This document shows, piece after piece, positions 1 to 8,220 of a stretch of DNA of 32,890 nucleotides (positions within the stretch are counted from its first letter, which is position 1; every line of letters begins with the position of its first letter). The stretch comes from a virus. The position numbers and the translations under genes are program-made. The stretch lies in the IMG/VR virus record IMGVR_UViG_3300043567_000087, positions 1 through 32,890 of that record. One strand, given 5' to 3'. Under the pieces are notes generated by a model. It saw nothing but the letters and a program-made list of their open reading frames with translations. It made no database searches and was not told the origin of the DNA.

Positions 1-40
1 CCTTTAATATTATTAGTTCTTCGTTGGTAGTTCTTGTCAT
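1..40 (-). CDS. Partial duplicate copy of the XhlA-like membrane protein gene
   Basis: This is the start codon (38-40) and first 13 codons of the 62-residue protein found whole at 32615-32803. It is cut by the window edge only because the circular contig was opened here. It is not a separate gene or a pseudogene. Confidence 0.9.
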   Translation of the reverse strand, partial: MTRTTNEELIILK

Positions 41-127
41 TGTCTTTATTAGTACATTTGCAAGACTTCAAAAGACAACAACTGCCATCAGCTAATCTAT
101 AAATGCACATTAAATATTGTGCAGTCT
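1..127. repeat. Terminal direct repeat, left copy (circular closure)
   Basis: Bases 1-127 are identical to 32764-32890. An exact repeat at the two ends means the contig closes into a circle of 32,763 bp. The length of 127 equals a k-mer size commonly used by short-read assemblers, so it is most simply an assembly overlap rather than a physical terminal repeat. The genome may be circularly permuted with headful packaging, or circular after injection; sequence alone does not decide. Confidence 0.95.
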
Positions 128-157
128 GTTTATCAGACAATTAAGTTTAGATAAAGT

Positions 158-280
158 CTATTTATTAAAAGTCTTTTGTATGTCCGAATAGAAGTCTTTG
201 TAAAACTTTTGAACATCTTTTAAATATGTTTCGTAGTTTTGTTTTAGTTCTTCGTAAGTCGGTAGTTTAAATGTAAACAT
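158..280 (-). CDS. Small hypothetical protein (40 aa)
   Basis: A 40-codon ORF (MFTFKLPTYEELK ... QKTFNK) rich in Tyr, Lys and Phe, probably helical. It has one of the clearest ribosome sites here, GGAG six bases before the ATG, and sits just downstream of a well-formed promoter at 306-334. It may be the first gene of the transcript that crosses the contig join into the XhlA-like gene. It has no recognisable family. Short Lys/Tyr/Phe-rich proteins of this kind can be regulators or host-takeover factors, but nothing here shows that. Confidence 0.65.
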   Translation of the reverse strand: MFTFKLPTYEELKQNYETYLKDVQKFYKDFYSDIQKTFNK

Positions 281-305
281 TTTATTCTCCTATTTAGTTT
301 TAGGA

Positions 306-334
306 TATATATGTTGCGTTGCAACAAAAATCAA
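306..334 (-). promoter_or_regulatory. Sigma70-like promoter with palindrome in the spacer
   Basis: On the minus strand TTGATT (329-334) and TATATA (306-311) are separated by exactly 17 bp. The spacer is almost filled by an inverted repeat, TGTTGC-AAC-GCAACA (312-326). The predicted start is near 299, giving a leader of about 20 nt that carries the GGAG of the 40-aa gene. The palindrome is well placed to be an operator. It should serve the small gene and, across the join, the lysis block. Confidence 0.6.
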
Positions 335-336
335 GA

Positions 337-447
337 CTACTTGATGTTTAAATGTATTTTAATTGATTGTATGAAGTCGTTAATTGCTAACTCGTATTTC
401 CAACCTAAATAAACTCCCAAGATAGTTCCAAGTATAAATGTTATCAT
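337..447 (-). CDS. Small membrane protein (36 aa)
   Basis: A 36-codon ORF (MITFILGTILGVYLGWKYEL ... IHLNIK) with one N-terminal transmembrane segment holding GxxxG-like spacing (residues 2-17), then an amphipathic tail. Its ATG overlaps the TGA of the upstream oxygenase gene as ATGA, so translational coupling is likely. It is the last gene of the structural operon. It could be a small holin, antiholin or envelope peptide; no family is recognised. Confidence 0.6.
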   Translation of the reverse strand: MITFILGTILGVYLGWKYELAINDFIQSIKIHLNIK

Positions 448-1058
448 AATATTAATTCTGTTAAATCTTTATTGTTACCAAGTGTTCCTTTTATAAATAC
501 ATTAAAAGCTAAACTAATTCTAGTGTTATCTCCCTGCTTAGTTTCTACCATGTGAGTTAATGAAGAAGGGAATAATATTATATCTCCAGTTTTTACAGGA
601 AACCACCAAGATTCTGAGTTCCAAAAATTATATTCTTTTATTTCTGGTTTAATAGTTTGGTAATCATTTTTAAAAAATTTAATCTTATCAAATTCTTCAT
701 TACAGTTAATATAAAATACTCCTGATACTAATGAGTTAGGGTGTGAATGTTTATGGTGATATTGATTTGTTTCAGTATAGTTTAACCAAGATTGAGTAAT
801 GTAAGGAGTTATGTTGTTAGCTGGTGAAATAACTTTATCAAAATAATCTTGTACTATTAAATCTAAATTTTCTTTTAAATCTTTAAATGATTTATTGTTA
901 AGTATATAGTTATAATTAGAGGTTGTATTTCCTACATTTTTATAAGAATCTAATTTACTCTTATCAATAAATGATAATTCTTTATTTGTAAGTTCTCTAT
1001 TTAATTTAGAAATATAAATAGGTGTTGGGAATATTCCATTAATATTTGATTCAATCAT
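444..1058 (-). CDS. 2OG-Fe(II) oxygenase family protein (204 aa)
   Basis: A double-stranded beta-helix dioxygenase of the putative 2OG-Fe(II) oxygenase group common in marine phages (the 2OG-FeII_Oxy_5 type). Visible features: a WLNY segment (91-94), HKHSHPNSLVSGVFYI (102-117) with candidate metal ligands H104/H106, a distal His in SLTHMVE (H169), and the 2-oxoglutarate-binding Arg in NTRISLAFN (R180). These enzymes use Fe(II), O2 and 2-oxoglutarate to hydroxylate a protein or small substrate; the substrate is unknown. It follows the fibre genes and a second oxygenase, which suggests modification of virion or host surface proteins, though metabolic roles are possible. Confidence 0.8.
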   Translation of the reverse strand: MIESNINGIFPTPIYISKLNRELTNKELSFIDKSKLDSYKNVGNTTSNYNYILNNKSFKDLKENLDLIVQDYFDKVISPANNITPYITQSWLNYTETNQYHHKHSHPNSLVSGVFYINCNEEFDKIKFFKNDYQTIKPEIKEYNFWNSESWWFPVKTGDIILFPSSLTHMVETKQGDNTRISLAFNVFIKGTLGNNKDLTELIL

Positions 1059-1077
1059 TTAAAATTTTTATTATAAA

Positions 1078-1668
1078 TTATAACATTATTGGAATAAAAC
1101 CTGTATTAACATCTATCTTTCCAAAATTTTTATACATATCATTTATACTATTTTCATCAATAACATCAAATGCTATTGTAATTCTATTGCCATCAAATGG
1201 TTCTAAAACATTTACCTTGTGTAGCATTTCAGGTTTTCCAATATAAACATTTCCTATTTCATTTTTTATTTTAAAACTTTCAAATTGAGTTTCAGTTTGT
1301 TTGGGGTCTATTGATATATAGCCATGAAAAACACAATCTTTATGATTGTGCCAATTTAAGACTTCATTAGGTTTGTGAAAATTTAACCAGCTTTGATACC
1401 ACAAAGGTTTTTTATGTTTGCAGATTTTTCTAATTAAAGTTTGTAAATCATAAAATAATTTATAATAAAGTTCAGAACCAACAGTTAAACAAGTAATGTT
1501 ATAATATCTATAAAACCAAGTAGATGATTGTTGTTTAAAATCAGTTCTAGTTCCGTATGCAAAATTAAATCTTTCGTGTGCTAAATTAGCGTATTCAATA
1601 AAATGATTATGATTTTCTTTTATATAAGAAAAATTATTTAAAATATAATTATTGTTTACTTCCTTCAA
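1078..1668 (-). CDS. Second 2OG-Fe(II) oxygenase family protein (196 aa)
   Basis: Divergent relative of the 204-aa oxygenase just downstream, with the same order of motifs: YQSWLNFHKP (91-100), LNWHNHKDC (104-112) with H107/H109/D111 as candidate iron ligands, a distal His in EMLHKVN (H150), and Arg in GNRITIAFDV (R162). The pair are separated by 19 bp and are probably co-transcribed. Low identity outside the motifs argues for old duplication or separate acquisition and different substrates. Either protein could act on the tail fibre encoded just upstream, but that is only inferred from gene order. Confidence 0.75.
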   Translation of the reverse strand: MKEVNNNYILNNFSYIKENHNHFIEYANLAHERFNFAYGTRTDFKQQSSTWFYRYYNITCLTVGSELYYKLFYDLQTLIRKICKHKKPLWYQSWLNFHKPNEVLNWHNHKDCVFHGYISIDPKQTETQFESFKIKNEIGNVYIGKPEMLHKVNVLEPFDGNRITIAFDVIDENSINDMYKNFGKIDVNTGFIPIML

Positions 1669-1694
1669 TTTCCTTCCTTTCGTCTTTTAATATA

Positions 1695-2045
1695 CTATAT
1701 TTCTATTAAATCCCAAGATAAAGTTGTTTCATTCCAAGAATACATATTTTCATCTACTGGAATAGCAACTGGTGCTTCCCATCTACAAGTATCTTCGTTT
1801 AATATCCAAGAGTTAAATGGTCTAGGTGCAATAAAAGCATCTCTAGTTTGGTCATAATGGAATCCTATTCCTGCGTAATTTTTTCTAATGTTATTATTGT
1901 ATGAAGTTTGTTTCCAAACATCTCTTGTATTAAAAAGTTTATTAATAAAATCTACTCCAGCTTGTTCAGTAGTTGCAATATCATTAGATACTACAATTAC
2001 TTGTTCTACTATGTTTCCTGTTCCTAATTTTGCAAAGTGTGCCAT
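1695..2045 (-). CDS. Conserved marine-phage virion-associated protein (116 aa)
   Basis: Begins MAHFAKLGTGNIVEQVIVVS, a start typical of a small family widespread in cyanophages and pelagiphages, with the pattern 'AKL..N.V..VIVV.N'. The middle (residues 55-80) matches the family's 'RKNYAGIG..YD...DAFI.P.PF.SW.L' type, and the C-terminus holds W-rich repeats (CRWEAP, YSWNETTLSWDLI). It lies directly after the fibre gene. In related phages such proteins are annotated as structural or fibre-associated; the precise role is not known. No catalytic motif is seen. Confidence 0.7.
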   Translation of the reverse strand: MAHFAKLGTGNIVEQVIVVSNDIATTEQAGVDFINKLFNTRDVWKQTSYNNNIRKNYAGIGFHYDQTRDAFIAPRPFNSWILNEDTCRWEAPVAIPVDENMYSWNETTLSWDLIEI

Positions 2046-2048
2046 ATA

Positions 2049-3788
2049 TTATCCTGTTATACTTCCTGATGAATTAAATACTAATATTGTATCTGCACCA
2101 GATGTTGTAACTGTTGGAGAACCTGTTGTAGTTCCTGAATAACTTGCTGTCGGCATACGAAGTATCACAACTCCTGAGCCACCTGCTCCACCTTGACCAG
2201 TTGAAGGGTCTCCACTAGCACCTCCTCCACCTGAACCAGTATTAGCTGTTCCTGCAACTCCATTTTGATAAGGTGTAGAACCAGAACCTCCAGCCCCACC
2301 TCCTCCCGTTCCACCTACTGTAACATTTCTTCCACCATAATTTCCACCTCCTCCTCCACCTGATCTTGTAATTGAAGAACCAGTTATTGAAGAAGCTAAA
2401 CCTGCACCACCATCACCATCAGTTCCTCCAGTTCCTGAACTTCCAGCATTAAAACCAACTGCACCAGAACCACCTCCTCCTCCACCTAATTGAACACCTG
2501 CTGTTTGTGAACTACCACCATCAAAACCTTGATTAGCTGTTCCACTACCTCCTAATCCACTTGGGCGACCCTCACTATTTCCAGCACCACCACCAGAACC
2601 ACCAGAAATACCATTTGAATTAGGATTCTCATCATAAAGTCCACCTCCACCACCACCAGTAGATGTAATTGTTGAAATTCCTGTTCCTGAGATTGATGAA
2701 TTGTTACCATTATTTCCTCTAAGCCCACTAGAACTACTAGTTGCTCCAGCACCTACTGTTACTGTATAAACTGTTCCTGTTGAAAATGATAAACTTGCTT
2801 CACTACTTCCTCCACCACCTGAAGTTTCTGTTGAATATGAATTTCTATATCCTCCTGCCCCACCCCCCCCTGCTCTAAAATGAGAACCTCCTGAACCTCC
2901 TCCAGCTATTACTAAAAAATCTACTGTATAAGGTGGTGGAGATAAAGCAACTGTTCCTTCATTAACTCCAGAAGATGCTACCCAACCTTGAGTGCTATCT
3001 ATATAAGTTATAATTACACCTTCTCTAGTTGTATTTAAAACTCTATTGTCTGTTGAACCATTAATTTTATTTCCATTTGGTGCTAATGTAATATTGTTTG
3101 TAGCAAAAGTTCCTGCGTAATCTACTATTGCTATTTGATTTCCTGCACTTGGTGAAGCTGGTAAAGTTACTGTAAAGGCAGATGATGTTGTATTGCAAAA
3201 ATATCCTTCTCCAGCAACAGCAGTAAAACCAGAAGTTTTAATTGCAGATTGAAAAGCTACACCAGCAGAAGGAGTTATAAAAGATAATACACCAGAACCA
3301 TTTGTGCTTAATACTTGTCCATTTGTTCCGTCAGCAGAAGGTAATGTGAAAGTTAAGTCAGCAGATAAAGAAGCTGGTGCTGATAATGAAACATAATTTG
3401 TTCCATTCGCTGTTGCTTCTCTAAAACGAATCTCTTTGTCATTGTCTATAATTAAATTTACTGTTGATGTAGTTGCTGAATCTGAAAGTGTTAAAACTGT
3501 TCCTGTTGCAGTAGTTGATAGTCCAGTAATTGATACTGTTGAATCTAACCAATTTACTGTGTTAGCTGAGTGGTCAATAGTTGCTAAAGATATATCGTCA
3601 GCACCATCATAATATTTTAATGTAGGTGTGGTTGCAGAAGTTGTATCCAACCAAAGCTGACCAGCGACAGCACCAGTTGGTCTTGATGTTCCTGAATTTG
3701 TTGTTTGAATTGCTGATAGTGCGTTGTTTAAATCTGTTCTAAATGCAGGGAAACCCTGATTTGCTATGTTATAATCGTGTTGTGCCAT
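2049..3788 (-). CDS. Glycine-rich tail fibre / receptor-binding protein (579 aa)
   Basis: Residues 1-70 (MAQHDYNIANQGFPAFRTDL, then GQLWLDTTS...KYYDG) form an N-terminal attachment module seen in many marine phage fibres. Residues 80-280 are Ser/Thr-rich beta-structure with repeated 'TFTLPSADGTNGQVLSTNGSG' type trimeric fibre motifs. From about 296 to 545 the chain has many GGGGG runs, as in polyglycine-rich phage adhesins such as the gp38-type adhesins of T-even phages. It probably sits at the tail tip and recognises the host surface. It follows the tail-hub gene by 7 bp. The Gly-rich part is likely the variable specificity region. Confidence 0.82.
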   Translation of the reverse strand: MAQHDYNIANQGFPAFRTDLNNALSAIQTTNSGTSRPTGAVAGQLWLDTTSATTPTLKYYDGADDISLATIDHSANTVNWLDSTVSITGLSTTATGTVLTLSDSATTSTVNLIIDNDKEIRFREATANGTNYVSLSAPASLSADLTFTLPSADGTNGQVLSTNGSGVLSFITPSAGVAFQSAIKTSGFTAVAGEGYFCNTTSSAFTVTLPASPSAGNQIAIVDYAGTFATNNITLAPNGNKINGSTDNRVLNTTREGVIITYIDSTQGWVASSGVNEGTVALSPPPYTVDFLVIAGGGSGGSHFRAGGGGAGGYRNSYSTETSGGGGSSEASLSFSTGTVYTVTVGAGATSSSSGLRGNNGNNSSISGTGISTITSTGGGGGGLYDENPNSNGISGGSGGGAGNSEGRPSGLGGSGTANQGFDGGSSQTAGVQLGGGGGGSGAVGFNAGSSGTGGTDGDGGAGLASSITGSSITRSGGGGGGNYGGRNVTVGGTGGGGAGGSGSTPYQNGVAGTANTGSGGGGASGDPSTGQGGAGGSGVVILRMPTASYSGTTTGSPTVTTSGADTILVFNSSGSITG

Positions 3789-3795
3789 ATTCTAT

Positions 3796-6651
3796 CTAAT
3801 ATCCTTTAGCTAAATAATCAAAAGTTTTAGTAACTCCTGTGTTGCTACTGTTTTTAAATGCAACATTGAAACCATTAACAGTTTTATTTGAAATTGTAAA
3901 GAAATCTCCTGTGTTTAATCCTTGTGCTGTTATTCCTACTGCATAAGAATTTGAATAAAAAGGATTAGTAAAGACAACATTATAAGTGCCAGTCCCTGAA
4001 GTAATATCATTTCCACTAAATATTCTATCTGGCATATCTATACTTACTGACAAAGCACTAATAACTGGAGTAGAACTTAAATCAAAAGAAGTTAATACTA
4101 CTCTAAATTTATAATATCTTGCTGTGTAATCACCGACTACAAAATTTCTAAATGAAGTATAAGTTATATTGTCATTTGATAAAGCAATCTCAATATGTGC
4201 ATTACAGTTTGCAGGAGTATCACCATCAAAGCTAGAACTAGCATCATCAAAGTTTCCAGTTCTTGCATCAAACAAGTCATCTGCGTTATCAGAAGTTTGT
4301 GTAATAGAAGCAGTTACTCTTGAAGTATAAACTGCACCTATATCTATTGGAGAAGCAAATACATAATTTCCAGTAGAATATAAATCAAAAGAAGTAATAC
4401 CAGAATCAAAGAATGAAGGTGCTGAATCAAAATTGCCAGTTGCACTATCAAATAATTCTGAAGAATCTAATCTTAAAGTTCCGTCAGATACTAAGGTTTG
4501 AAATTTAGTTCCTGAGAATGTAGGTGATTCAGTTTGTGTAGCAACAGCATTAAAGTTTCCTATTGTGTTTATGTTAGTAGCAATAATTGTTTCATTAGCA
4601 GATAAGTTTCCAGATTTATCAACTGCTTTAATTAAATAAGAACCCACTCTCGCAGGTACAGTAATTGATGTAGCTGGTCTTGCAACTTTTTCAACTAAAG
4701 AAACTGAGTTAGACCAAGAAGCACCACTTGTTAATGTAGAAAATCTAATTGCGTAGTAAGCTAAATCTAAATCAGGTATTTGTGTCCAAGATAAATGAGC
4801 ATCACTTCCAATAATATTACAAGAAAAATCTTCAACATCAGCAGGTGAAGCAATACCACCAATAATAGTTCTTGATGCAGAAGTATAAGTAGAACCAACT
4901 CCTAATGTATTAAATGCTTTTACTCTTACATTATAAAGAGAACCATCTACTACGTTTAATATTCTTTGAGTTAATCCTTTTCCTTGTCCATGAATAATGT
5001 AATCGGTATCTGTACTTAGTTTGTATTCAACTTGGTAGTAATCTACAAAGCTATCTGGTGATGCACCGATTGTTACATCTAAAGCAGTAATAACTACTCC
5101 GTCTGAATATTCTATTAATTGATCGTCAAGAGTTACTGATGCTGGTGCAGATACAGAAAATGGATTTGGTAATACAGTATCATTTATTGTAGGTACTTGT
5201 GATTTAGATTCCCAAGTATAAAAATTATCTTGATGTTCTTCTAATCCAAGATTAACTGTGCTGTCAGCATTAATAGATAATGACATAACTCTAAATGGTT
5301 TGGCACTAAAACCTGCTGTATCATAAGTAGCTGTAACTATATCGCCTATTGCTAGGTTTAATCCTTCTGAAGTAATAGTTACTTCTGCCTTTAAACAATT
5401 TCTTGATCTTTTTAATATGTTCTCGCAAATTTCTTCTGCTTGATAAGGTGATGTAACATGAATCATATCAAAACTTCTTTCAAGTAAAGTATCGTTATCA
5501 GCAGATAACATTGTTGCATGACGATCTTCTACTGCTAATCCTGAGTCATCAAAAGGTGGATATGAAACTGTATCTGATTGATAATCTTTAGAAGGGTTTG
5601 TAAATGTTCCTACAACTCTATTGTATTTCTCAGATTTATTTTCTCCTTGTAATTTAACTTCACTTACAACATTGTCTTTAGTTAATAATAATTGTGATGA
5701 ACCAGTACCTTCAATAATAACTTTGTATTTACCTTGAGTGTAATTAAAGATTGCTCTCATAGGCACTAGTAATTCTCTTACGTTATCAATTACTTTTTTC
5801 TCACTATCTAATACTGCGTGTGTTTCAAATAAGTTAATGTCAGTTCCACTTGTGTAAGGTGTTACTTGTGTTTCGCAAGTATTTGCAGAAGTTTTAAATG
5901 AATCGTAATTAGTTTCAAATGCAGAATTAGGCAAACCTTTTCCGTATCTACCATTTCTTAAATAGTCTAAAAGAACTAAAGACGAGTTCTTAGAGTAAGC
6001 CCAAGTAGAAGCTGTATCTTGTCTATGTGAACCTGAACCACCTTTAGTAGAATCTAATCTTGGGTCGTATATCTTTTTGCCTTTTAATGTAACTCTAATT
6101 TCAGGTATTCCACTAAAAGCATCTTGATTCCATTTTAAACGAATAGCTAAATAAGCAAGACCAGATAACTTATGATTAGTAGTCCAATTTGCTTGTTCTT
6201 GTAATAATGAAGATGCAGATTGATTATCTAAACCATAAAATCCCTGAACTGATATTAAGCTTGTTCCATCTTTATAAAAATTAGTATCTGAACTATTTAC
6301 TGTTCTTAATGTTCCATCAGTTAATGCACCACTCCAAGTTACTAGTTTGTCATCAACATAAATTTCATCTATGCTTTCAATTCCAGCACCACCACCTTCA
6401 CAAAGAACTCCAGCTATATAAAGGTATTGATTATCAGCACCAGAACTTTCAACATAAACTCTTGTAAGTCCAACTTGTCTTTGACCATACACAACAGGTA
6501 TTGGATTGTTGTTTGCGTCTTTGTTTACTAAGATACCTTTAACTTCATCATTAGATGATTGTCTTGGTGCTTTTGGTTTTGGTGCAATTAAATAACTTAT
6601 TGCTGTTGTTATTATGGTTGTTATAATTGCTGTTACTACTGCTTCTGGCAT
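3796..6651 (-). CDS. Tail tip / central hub protein, gpJ-like host specificity protein (951 aa)
   Basis: The largest gene. Residues 5-24 are hydrophobic (VVTAIITTIITTAISYLIAP), then comes an N-terminal hub domain (VKGILVNKDANNNPIPVVYG) typical of lambda gpJ and GTA megatron-like tail proteins. A central 'phage tail 3'-type domain (about 280-480) is followed by fibronectin III-like regions (about 500-690) and C-terminal beta repeats with Asp-rich strings (LFDSATGNFDSAPSFFDSG). It should close the tail tip, interact with the receptor and form part of the DNA channel. Gene order (distal tail proteins, a small protein, hub, fibre) supports the call. Confidence 0.85.
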   Translation of the reverse strand: MPEAVVTAIITTIITTAISYLIAPKPKAPRQSSNDEVKGILVNKDANNNPIPVVYGQRQVGLTRVYVESSGADNQYLYIAGVLCEGGGAGIESIDEIYVDDKLVTWSGALTDGTLRTVNSSDTNFYKDGTSLISVQGFYGLDNQSASSLLQEQANWTTNHKLSGLAYLAIRLKWNQDAFSGIPEIRVTLKGKKIYDPRLDSTKGGSGSHRQDTASTWAYSKNSSLVLLDYLRNGRYGKGLPNSAFETNYDSFKTSANTCETQVTPYTSGTDINLFETHAVLDSEKKVIDNVRELLVPMRAIFNYTQGKYKVIIEGTGSSQLLLTKDNVVSEVKLQGENKSEKYNRVVGTFTNPSKDYQSDTVSYPPFDDSGLAVEDRHATMLSADNDTLLERSFDMIHVTSPYQAEEICENILKRSRNCLKAEVTITSEGLNLAIGDIVTATYDTAGFSAKPFRVMSLSINADSTVNLGLEEHQDNFYTWESKSQVPTINDTVLPNPFSVSAPASVTLDDQLIEYSDGVVITALDVTIGASPDSFVDYYQVEYKLSTDTDYIIHGQGKGLTQRILNVVDGSLYNVRVKAFNTLGVGSTYTSASRTIIGGIASPADVEDFSCNIIGSDAHLSWTQIPDLDLAYYAIRFSTLTSGASWSNSVSLVEKVARPATSITVPARVGSYLIKAVDKSGNLSANETIIATNINTIGNFNAVATQTESPTFSGTKFQTLVSDGTLRLDSSELFDSATGNFDSAPSFFDSGITSFDLYSTGNYVFASPIDIGAVYTSRVTASITQTSDNADDLFDARTGNFDDASSSFDGDTPANCNAHIEIALSNDNITYTSFRNFVVGDYTARYYKFRVVLTSFDLSSTPVISALSVSIDMPDRIFSGNDITSGTGTYNVVFTNPFYSNSYAVGITAQGLNTGDFFTISNKTVNGFNVAFKNSSNTGVTKTFDYLAKGY

Positions 6652-7064
6652 TAGATATGAAATCCTCTTTTGTATTTTTCTGATGCTCTATAAATGTGAT
6701 TATCTTCTGACATTCTAATCCATTTAACACATTCATTAACTTCAAGTTTTGGTTTAAAGTATTCTTTTACCCAACTCATTATTTCTTTAGCATGACTCTT
6801 TGCAACAAAAGACATAACCCAAATATTCTTTCCACTATTCCATTCATTGTCTTTTAATCTGCCACTAACTTTATATCTTTGTTGAACTATATCATTCATG
6901 TAAGCCCAACTTGTAAATCCTACATCTTCTTTTCCAACTCTATGTATTTGGTATTGATCTAAGTTAAGTGGTGGTAAAACCATTCCTGCTATTTGTGCGT
7001 AAGTATATTTATCGTATCTTGGCATCTGTCTAAATATATGTATTGCTCTATCTAAATCACTCAT
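6651..7064 (-). CDS. HlyC-fold (toxin-activating lysine acyltransferase-like) tail-tip protein (137 aa)
   Basis: Resembles HlyC/RTX toxin acyltransferases over nearly its whole length: VLPPLNLDQYQI (29-40) matches HlyC VLPAIRANQYAL, GFTSWAY (49-55) matches AYCSWAN, and EWNSGKNIWVMSFVA (74-88) matches DWTSGDRKWFIDWIA. The family's catalytic His (HlyC H23) aligns with Tyr17 and the catalytic Asp (D92) with Ser85, so acyl transfer by the usual mechanism is doubtful. No RTX toxin is nearby. It sits between a DUF2163-like protein and the hub, where GTA-like phages carry an NlpC/P60 peptidase, so a structural or altered enzymatic role is likely. The start at 7064 is chosen for the TAATG overlap; an ATG at 7079 is also open. 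Confidence 0.68.
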   Translation of the reverse strand: MSDLDRAIHIFRQMPRYDKYTYAQIAGMVLPPLNLDQYQIHRVGKEDVGFTSWAYMNDIVQQRYKVSGRLKDNEWNSGKNIWVMSFVAKSHAKEIMSWVKEYFKPKLEVNECVKWIRMSEDNHIYRASEKYKRGFHI

Positions 7065-7618
7065 TAAGCTACACCCCATTTAATCTTCTGTGATGTTTGA
7101 CTTGCAAACTCCATACCTTTGTCAGTTGAGAATAATAACTTTTGAGAATTTTCAGATGTTCTTCTTCCTTGTATCTTTTCAAAGTCTGCCCAATGTGAAG
7201 CTATAATAATATTGACTGATGATGTAGTTGCGTTTTCTTCTAATGAGAAGTTAGCTATTCTTCCTTCAAATAATAAAAATGGGTCAGATATTAAAGCACC
7301 ACTATCATCTAAGAAACCTCTATAAAGATTAGCAGGTTTATTCATGTAGTCGTTATTTAGTAAAAGACTAATGATTGTTGTATCTGCACCTGAGAATTTT
7401 AATGTAAGATTGTTTACAGATACGTCAGCAGTTTCCTGCACCTCAGAACTACCTAAGAATAATGATGATGATGTATATGTGTTGCCATTAAAAGTTAAGT
7501 TAGCAAAATGATCTGTGTAATATGTTCCTGTACTAATACCTAAGTAAATAAGTTCTACTGGATTTAGTTTGTTTGTAGCTAATTCTGCTATTACACCAGC
7601 AGTTAATGATCTTGTCAT
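7064..7618 (-). CDS. Distal tail / tail-tip assembly protein, DUF2163-like (184 aa)
   Basis: Begins MTRSLTAGVIAELATNKLNP, followed by the 'VELIYLGISTGTYYTDHF..LTFNGNTYTSSSLFLG' arrangement typical of the N-terminal domain of DUF2163/GTA gp13-like tail-tip proteins. Residues 60-150 hold two further beta segments (VNNLTLKFSG, FLLFEGRIANFSLEE). It is shorter than RcGTA gp13 and lacks an obvious C-terminal cysteine domain. It probably forms part of the distal tail ring between the tube end and hub. Neighbouring reading frames overlap by one base on each side. Confidence 0.68.
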   Translation of the reverse strand: MTRSLTAGVIAELATNKLNPVELIYLGISTGTYYTDHFANLTFNGNTYTSSSLFLGSSEVQETADVSVNNLTLKFSGADTTIISLLLNNDYMNKPANLYRGFLDDSGALISDPFLLFEGRIANFSLEENATTSSVNIIIASHWADFEKIQGRRTSENSQKLLFSTDKGMEFASQTSQKIKWGVA

Positions 7619-8220
7619 TATAGTACCTCTATAAGATCAACTTCGTATTGGAAATAATTTTCTGTGCTAATATTAAACTCTTGAATATCTCCAGTTAATC
7701 CAACTGTAAAATCTACATTAGAATAAATTATAACTGCATTGTCAGATACAGCAGTTCTTAATGGTGGTTCAAATGTTAATGTTCCTGCACCAGAACCATT
7801 AGATGATACATCTGCCATAACCATATAAACTTTAGTTTGACCAGTAAATCTAAAATAGTCTCCAGCTTTAAATACTCCTGTTGTGCTGTTAGCCATACCA
7901 TCTATTGAACAAGTTGTAGCACCTGCACTAATCGCACCATTAACTGATATAACTCCTGAAGCAACTCCTAATGGAGAAGATATAGTTGGTGGAGAATAAG
8001 TAAAAGATTCAAACTGTGATCTTTGTTTTAATACAAAAGCATTAATAGGTGAAAACTCAGTTCTAGTCATAATAGGAAATCTAAGTCTTAATCTAAATTT
8101 CTGTGCATCTATTTGTCTTGCTTGTCGTCTGCCAGAAGCTGTTGTAGTTACAATAGTATTTTGATTTGTGCTTATTGCTACATCTCTAGGTGCTGGGCTT
8201 GATGGGAATGTTCCACTCAT
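7618..8220 (-). CDS. Distal tail protein (200 aa)
   Basis: A beta-rich protein directly after the tape measure gene, the position of Dit or GTA gp12 (DUF2460) proteins. The N-terminus (FPSSPAPRDVAISTNQNTIV) and 'QKFRLRLRFPIMTRTEFSPINAF' region suit a tube-like galectin/Dit fold. The middle (residues 95-150) has a hydrophobic 'insert' resembling DUF2460 or minor tail proteins (GDYFRFTGQTKVYMV). Its ATG overlaps the tape measure stop codon by four bases. It probably joins the last tube ring to the hub. The family assignment is from position and general pattern. Confidence 0.6.
   Translation of the reverse strand: MSGTFPSSPAPRDVAISTNQNTIVTTTASGRRQARQIDAQKFRLRLRFPIMTRTEFSPINAFVLKQRSQFESFTYSPPTISSPLGVASGVISVNGAISAGATTCSIDGMANSTTGVFKAGDYFRFTGQTKVYMVMADVSSNGSGAGTLTFEPPLRTAVSDNAVIIYSNVDFTVGLTGDIQEFNISTENYFQYEVDLIEVL

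Noticed and set aside
1888-2142. Plus-strand 84-codon frame
   Set aside because: Antisense to the virion-associated and fibre genes, with no promoter or ribosome site.
2552-2752. Minus-strand 66-codon frame inside the fibre gene
   Set aside because: It is the off-frame reading of the glycine-rich repeats (GGN codons read as Val/Leu), with no start signal.
2180-2890. Tandem repeat or CRISPR-like array from the repeated GGN/CCN tracts
   Set aside because: The tracts are irregular glycine codons within the fibre gene, with no fixed repeat length or spacers.
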